The position numbers were made by a program, and so were the translations under genes. Shown in pieces: positions 58,783-64,000 of a DNA stretch of 64,000 nt. The notes below the pieces were generated by a model. It was not told the DNA's origin. It saw only the letters and a program-made list of their open reading frames with translations, and searched no databases. This DNA comes from Chalciporus piperatus (Eukaryota; Basidiomycota; Agaricomycetes; Boletales; Boletaceae): assembly GCA_038093975.1 (NCBI GenBank), contig JBBPTG010000003.1:744001-808000 (forward strand), in the 5' to 3' direction. How positions within the stretch are numbered: position 1 is the stretch's first letter; each line of letters starts with the position of its first letter.

Positions 58783-61700
58783 CTACAGAACATCAACCGT
58801 ACGTACGTTGTCTATCAGGTCGCTCAAGTCTACATCCTCCTTCAATTGCACCTTGATAAACGCGTCCGCAGCGACCCTCTGAAATCCACGGTCCGTTAGG
58901 GTGAATAGGAGCGCGCCGAATGGTTGCTTGAGACGAGCGAGGAGTCGTAATGCTCGCGTATGCGCATCAAGTGCCGGTGGTGCTCTGGGGGTGGGGGTAT
59001 GAGCCGACGATGGGATATGGGCCGGAGGGAGTTGATCATCCGAGTCTGGATCACAGATCGAGTGTGTATCATAATAGTCCGAGTTTGATTTACCATTCGA
59101 GGAGACTGATTCATTGTCCCAGTCTGGTTCATGATCCAATGACGTTTTGTCTGGGTCCGTGACGAGCACTTCGCCTTTTCGGCGAGCAGGCGGCTCAAGG
59201 AAGTGTTTGATGGCTGCACTCTGGTCCGAGAATTCTCGGTCTGGAAAGAGAGAGTTGAGCCAGGGGTGAATTAGGTACAGAGTACCCAGTCGATGCAGTT
59301 GTGCATCTGTCTGAATATCCACTTCTCCAAGGGCAGCTGTCCTGGCGCGGTAAAGGCGACCAGTTTTCCTTTGAAATACTGCGAGAGGTCCGAGCTGGAA
59401 CAGGATGCATGGGAGTTTCATCCGGTTGGCTGAAAATGAGGGGACAGGGAGCTCGTTGAGTCTGTCATACAGGGTTGCTGCCAAAGCCGGATTGACGGAC
59501 GAACGCAATGAGTGAACAGTCGAGCCTAGCTCAGCGTCGCCGACTGATGCGGGGAGATGCGCAGTCGCCAAGGTTTGGAATACAGTGATGTGAGCGGGGA
59601 AGCAACTATTGAAACTGCCAGACTCCCCAGCCCAAGCGAGGATGCTCGCGTCTCCCGACGCTGTCAGAAGGTGGCCTAATAGGCGACCGAGTGCTGCATT
59701 CTCTCCTTCGCCGTAGATGACTGGAATCGAAACGGAGAATATACCGAACAACGAATACGCAAAGTCCTCCGGAAGCGTCGTATTGCGCGTCGAAGCTACG
59801 CAGAGCTTTTCCCGAATGTGATCGAGACCGGGCTGAAGGCCATCTGCGAAGGGCCTGCGTGCTGCAGTGTCCTTCACGCTCGACACCATCGCCTCTCTGA
59901 CCCGTGGATCATCCTTGTGGTTGTGGTTGACAGTCGCTGGCAACTCTAAGTATGGCGTCCAGCTGCCTGTGTAGAACCAGATCCTTTTCGCCGCGACGTA
60001 CTCCTGGTTTGTCCAGACGCGAGAAATCCAGCGACTGGCCTCGAGAGCACCATCTCCCCGGAGAAACACGACCGTCCACTCTGAGCCATGATACCACCTG
60101 AACATGGAAACGAGGGACTCCTGCAACACCACCTGATCCTTCTGGTCGATGCAACACGTGTCCGACCATGCCCAAACGAAGCCGGCGGCCAACACGGTCA
60201 TGCAAAATTGTCGCAATTTGTCGTTCGTCAAAGTATGCTGCAAGTCGTAAACAGGGATTCTCTCGACGAGCTGAAAGGCGGGTTCCTCTCCCTCCCACGT
60301 ATGAGAGAACATGACATATCGGTAGAATTTCTTCACAGCGTCTTCGATGCGTGCGTGGTCAATTTGTGTCGTCATTGAAGCACAAAGTTCCTTGTAGGTG
60401 GGGGATGCAGTGAATGCAGATATCTGCTCTGATCTGTTGCGCATACGACCAGTTGTGGTGTTGATGAGAACGCGCGGCAAATCGCGGGTAGCCCGCTCGA
60501 CAGCCTCGCGAATTGTCGCTTCGATGTTCGAGGGGTCAATATATTGGTCACAGAGTGCTATGCAGCGAAATCAATGACAATCATTCAGTATAAAAACAAA
60601 CTATTACTCACGATCGATCTCCCAGTCAGATAATGTCGATAGCTTCGATAACATGGTTTTGTACGCCTCGAAAGCATCATCGTAACGCTTCGCTCCAAGT
60701 AGTGCTGCGTGTCGTCTCTCATCGCCCAGATGGAATGACGGATCGAGGACGATCACCTTATGAGGATCCATCAATGAGCAAAAAAACACATAACCGTGTG
60801 GTTGTACCTCATTTGCATCATTAAGGGCATCCTCCCACTTGCCCGCAAGTGCAAGCGCTTTGCTCCGCTTGACAAGAATGTATTTGGGGTCGTAAGGATC
60901 GAGAGACAGCGCAGTCGAGCATAGTTGGATGACTTCGTGGGGTGGCTGTGCGGGAGTAGTTGAATCCAATTGACTCTTCAGCTTCTTGCCGAGCCGCGAC
61001 TTCAGTTCTGACAAATGAGATTCACCCAAATGCAACCACGGAATGCAGGAAACTGCTCACCGATTTGCCAAAGCCTCGAGCTTCCCAGCTTGCTGTCCAC
61101 GGCACAAATACACTGAGATGCTTCAATCCATCTCCCTGCCTTATCCAGAGCCGTGTATAGTCCGTGATAAGTCCAAAAGGTAGGAACCTTGAACTACGAA
61201 AAAAGTTCAGCTAATATACTTACGACCATCTCGTAATGACAATACCTCAGTCGCATGGCTGAGAGCGCTTTCCCATGAACTCTGGGCCAATTTTACCTCT
61301 GCCCACTTCATTAAGAGATTATCGTCGATGGACGGGCTGAGCGATAATGCAGCCATGTATTGCGACAGTGCTTCCTCGCGTTCGTTGGATTTGACAGCTT
61401 CATCGCCAATTCGTTCAAGCACAACAACACGACGTCTGATAAATTCTGTCGGAAGGATGTGACTAGTCATCCCCCACGCCTTGAAAACAAGCTCACCATT
61501 GATCCACTGTGCTGTGTCCGTCCACCTCTCCTGTTCCTCTGTGAAGCTGGTATCTGCTGGGAGAAGGGACAGTAGTACATCATGTTTACCCCGGATATTG
61601 ATCAACGCCTCACGAAGACGTTGTTGAACTGTGATACCCAGATTCTCGAACTGCCATCCGAAAATCTTTGCAAGTACTTATTATTCTCGCTGGACGACGT

Positions 61701-63570
61701 TCAGATGGAAGCCTACCAGAGATATCACCTGTATTTCCGGGGTAATTCGCAAAGCTGCTGGCACCCGCGCAAGTTCGAATAGCTGGATCGCCCGTCCGAA
61801 GTCACCTCGTTCCTTGTACTGATCCCCAAAAGACAGATATATATTTGCCTGGATTGGGTTCTGTGTCACATCGACAGTACTGGATGAAATCAGGGCCATA
61901 CCTGAACAAGGAGGTAAACTGATGCGTCTTTCGCCAAATCTAACAGGTCTGTTATCCGTGCTATTGCGTCATCGCAGTCACCGGTCATGCACGACATGAT
62001 AGACTATATCCAATTGAGCGGATGCGAAGATTTGGCTGCCGCAGAACACAAACCTTGATGAGCAACAGCAGCTTTCTCTCTTCCACATTGCATTGTGCAT
62101 CCGTGAGAGCAAGGTCGAACGTCCTGAATGCTTCTTGGTATTCCTTTAGGCCGATGAGGGTTATGCTCTTTGCGATGAGGCCCACGACCGATAGCTGAAT
62201 ATCAAGGGACTGTAGGAACATCCATGAGCGTGAACACATGTACAGAGAAGTGGTAGTTCGAAGTACCCTCTTAACATCATCCTGTGCTGCGTGCCATTGC
62301 TGCATGCGTGTGCGCACAAGGGCACGGTGAGCGAAGGCGATATGAGTTGGGGATGGTGAGCTTGTTGTGAGTTCTTGCGTCAATACTGCTTCTGCTCTCG
62401 TGAGGTCATTAAGTATCCACGGCGTGAATGATGTATGGCTGATGCGCAAGAGTGGCAGTTGGTGACCATGAGTGAGCTACGGAGGCAAGCAATTGTCAGG
62501 CGAGAATTGAAAACGATCAGCAAGCTACATACAACGCCGGGCGACAATGTCAGGTCCCGTTTTTCTTGCTGGTGCGAGTTCTCCCCTAGGCTTTGTATGT
62601 CGGTGGAACTCTGCCGTGAATTTTCCCGTGACGGAATACTTGTCCCGACAAAGTAAGGCAGTGGAATGATTTCCTCGAGGGTCCAAATGACAATTTTTTT
62701 CCAGAGGTGGACTGCGAGAGACAGACCGTCAGGTGAGAGCGAAAAAATGGGCCCTGATCGCGGCAGCTCCAAGACTGGACCGATTTGAGTGAACGTCAAT
62801 TCATCCCAAAACACAATGGAGTCTCTTGTGCTGGATACTAGGAATCCTTGTCTTGCTACTGCAATTTGCGTAGACTCGTTGCCAACGACATCGCCGTGAG
62901 CCCGCCATTGGGCGAGCACAGACCCGGTGTCTGCGTCAAAGCAAGTGATTATTCCATCTTTTCCGGCGAAGAGTTTTTGGCCATCTCTCGACCAGGCGAT
63001 GCTCGGGACCACCCAGTAGGGCGTGGGGATCTTGCCTTCGATCTTCCTGAGCAGTGTCCCGTCGACGCTGTCAAAGACCCGAATCACTCCCACACTAGTG
63101 GTGGCGATGCGAGTACCATCCGGCGAGAACTTGACATTCTGCACCGCATACTGGTGTTCCATTGTCAGGAGTCGCCGACCTGTCTTGATATCCCAAAGAC
63201 AGGCCGTTTTGTCATGCGATCCTGCCGCAAGGGTGGTGGAATCAGGTGAGACATCGACTGCGCACACCCCTTTGCTGCCATGTTCCATCTCGGTAACCTT
63301 CTCGTGTGTCTCTGCATCCCACACCATCACCAGACCAAGGTACGTGCCAGTGACAATCCATTCGCCATCGTTCGATACCGCGATGCACCGGCCTCCCTGC
63401 TGTATATCCGCACCAACTTGACTGCCGTCGCTTGTTCGCCATCGTCCAAAAGTTGTACCTGGATCGTCATTTTCAGTGGTCAATATTAGTATATGTGCAG
63501 AATCCGGGAAGAAGTAAAGTGTCTCTACGAGCTCCTGACATTGTATTTCAACATTGTCGGCTTCTTGCAT
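58783..63570 (-). CDS. WD40-TPR-HET protein, NLR-like architecture
   Basis: A long minus-strand gene. The ATG is taken at 63570 (MQEADNVEIQCQ). WD40 repeats: MVWDAETHEKV, VCAVDVSPDSTTLAAGSHDKTACLWDIKTGRRL, VKFSPDGTRIATTSVGVIRVFD, IAWSRDGQKLFAGKDGIITCFD and IFSLSPDG. Then comes a disordered linker and TPR-like helices over several exons: AFAHRALVRTRMQQWHAAQDDVKR, LSVVGLIAKSITLIGLKEYQEAFRTFDLAL, FGDQYKERGDFGRAIQLFELA, ALSLSPSIDD and ALSLDPYDPKYILVKRSKALALAGKWEDAL. The last exon is the HET domain: MTTQIDHARIEDAVKKFYRYVMFSHTW, WAWSDTCCIDQKDQVVLQESLVSMFRW and VWTNQEYVAAKRIWFYT. HET domains trigger cell death in fungal allorecognition; WD40 and TPR are typical of fungal sensor parts. Exon joins in the TPR part are not all resolved, so two adjacent genes remain possible. 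Confidence 0.75.
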
Positions 63571-64000
63571 GGTCAGCACTGCAATTCAACCCAATGGGAC
63601 TGGCCAACCACACCCACCAGTCATCATCGACGTCGTGCTCACCAATCTCGCATACGGATAGGATTCGCAAAGGGAAGGTAGGCGAGTCTGGCTTTTTCGT
63701 TGTACGCTGTCCTTGTCTTGTTCTAGAATTGATATGGATCAATTCACACGAGGTCAGTCCCCTCGTGTTTCCGGCGCTTGCAGATGGATTCATGATCATT
63801 TGATTACAGGCATCGATGGCCAAGTACCGAATGGCGGACGTCAACTTAGTAGCCCTGTCCTTCGGCAAGTTTCTTAACCACCGAGCCAGTGGCTCTGAAT
63901 CGGATGTGATGATTAATTATCTAGCGTGCCACGATTTCCTGCAACGCCGTCATCGTCGACTACTGATCGTTGCCAATTTTTCACCATTTCCTCCAAGCTC
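63571..64000. other. Right edge of the window
   Basis: A minus-strand open stretch (63548-63868) contains the protein-like block RWLRNLPKDRATKLTSAIRYLAIDA, possibly from an upstream neighbour running off the window, but I cannot assign it. The HET-gene promoter should lie here. Confidence 0.3.

Overview
This window is eukaryotic DNA, almost certainly from an agaricomycete (mushroom-forming basidiomycete). The evidence is dense genes broken by many 45-75 bp GT..AG introns, a fungal phytochrome, a WD40-TPR-HET protein, DUF6593-type and basidiomycete 2OG-Fe(II) oxygenase paralogues, F-box/LRR paralogues and a Plavaka-type (CACTA) transposase remnant. I see no rRNA, convincing tRNA or CRISPR array. 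Exon boundaries were read by eye from frame continuity and splice signals.

Layout. (1) 1-9.7 kb, accessory: a 5'-truncated AT-hook gene, then a five-exon gene for a protein of about 1,728 aa (AT-hook, Ulp1/C48-like cysteine protease domain, large unrecognised domain, acidic tail), four ~300-bp tandem repeats at its 3' end and a fold-back inverted repeat. I think this block is a candidate undescribed mobile or selfish element; that is inference. (2) 9.7-15.7 kb: a gene fragment, a 3.2-kb element with terminal inverted repeats, subterminal repeats and a perfect 30-bp-arm hairpin, then the C-terminal half of a Plavaka transposase. (3) 15.7-18.4 kb: an APC-family permease with an in-frame tandem duplication of 19 codons. 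(4) 19.1-20.65 kb: a palindrome-rich ~772-bp unit in two tandem copies. (5) 20.8-32.0 kb: a duplicated accessory zone with DUF6593, two intact 2OG-Fe(II) oxygenases, broken F-box/LRR genes and a dispersed repeat, around an intact cytidine deaminase.

(6) 32.2-43.9 kb, mostly housekeeping: a hypothetical protein, RTC1/WDR24 (SEA/GATOR2 complex), coproporphyrinogen oxidase HEM13, a multi-pass membrane protein and a LYC1-like acetyltransferase. (7) 44.4-49.3 kb: a second, inverted and decayed copy of the 2OG + DUF6593 pair, a Baeyer-Villiger monooxygenase with a frameshift, and a ~100-bp relic of the 2OG gene. (8) 49.7-64 kb: an ABHD12-like hydrolase, a phytochrome hybrid histidine kinase, a short-chain dehydrogenase, a small hypothetical gene and a WD40-TPR-HET protein.

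The clear functional themes are light sensing (phytochrome), heme synthesis, amino-acid/TORC1 signalling (RTC1, permease) and self/non-self type proteins (HET). The accessory blocks record repeated duplication and decay rather than one pathway.
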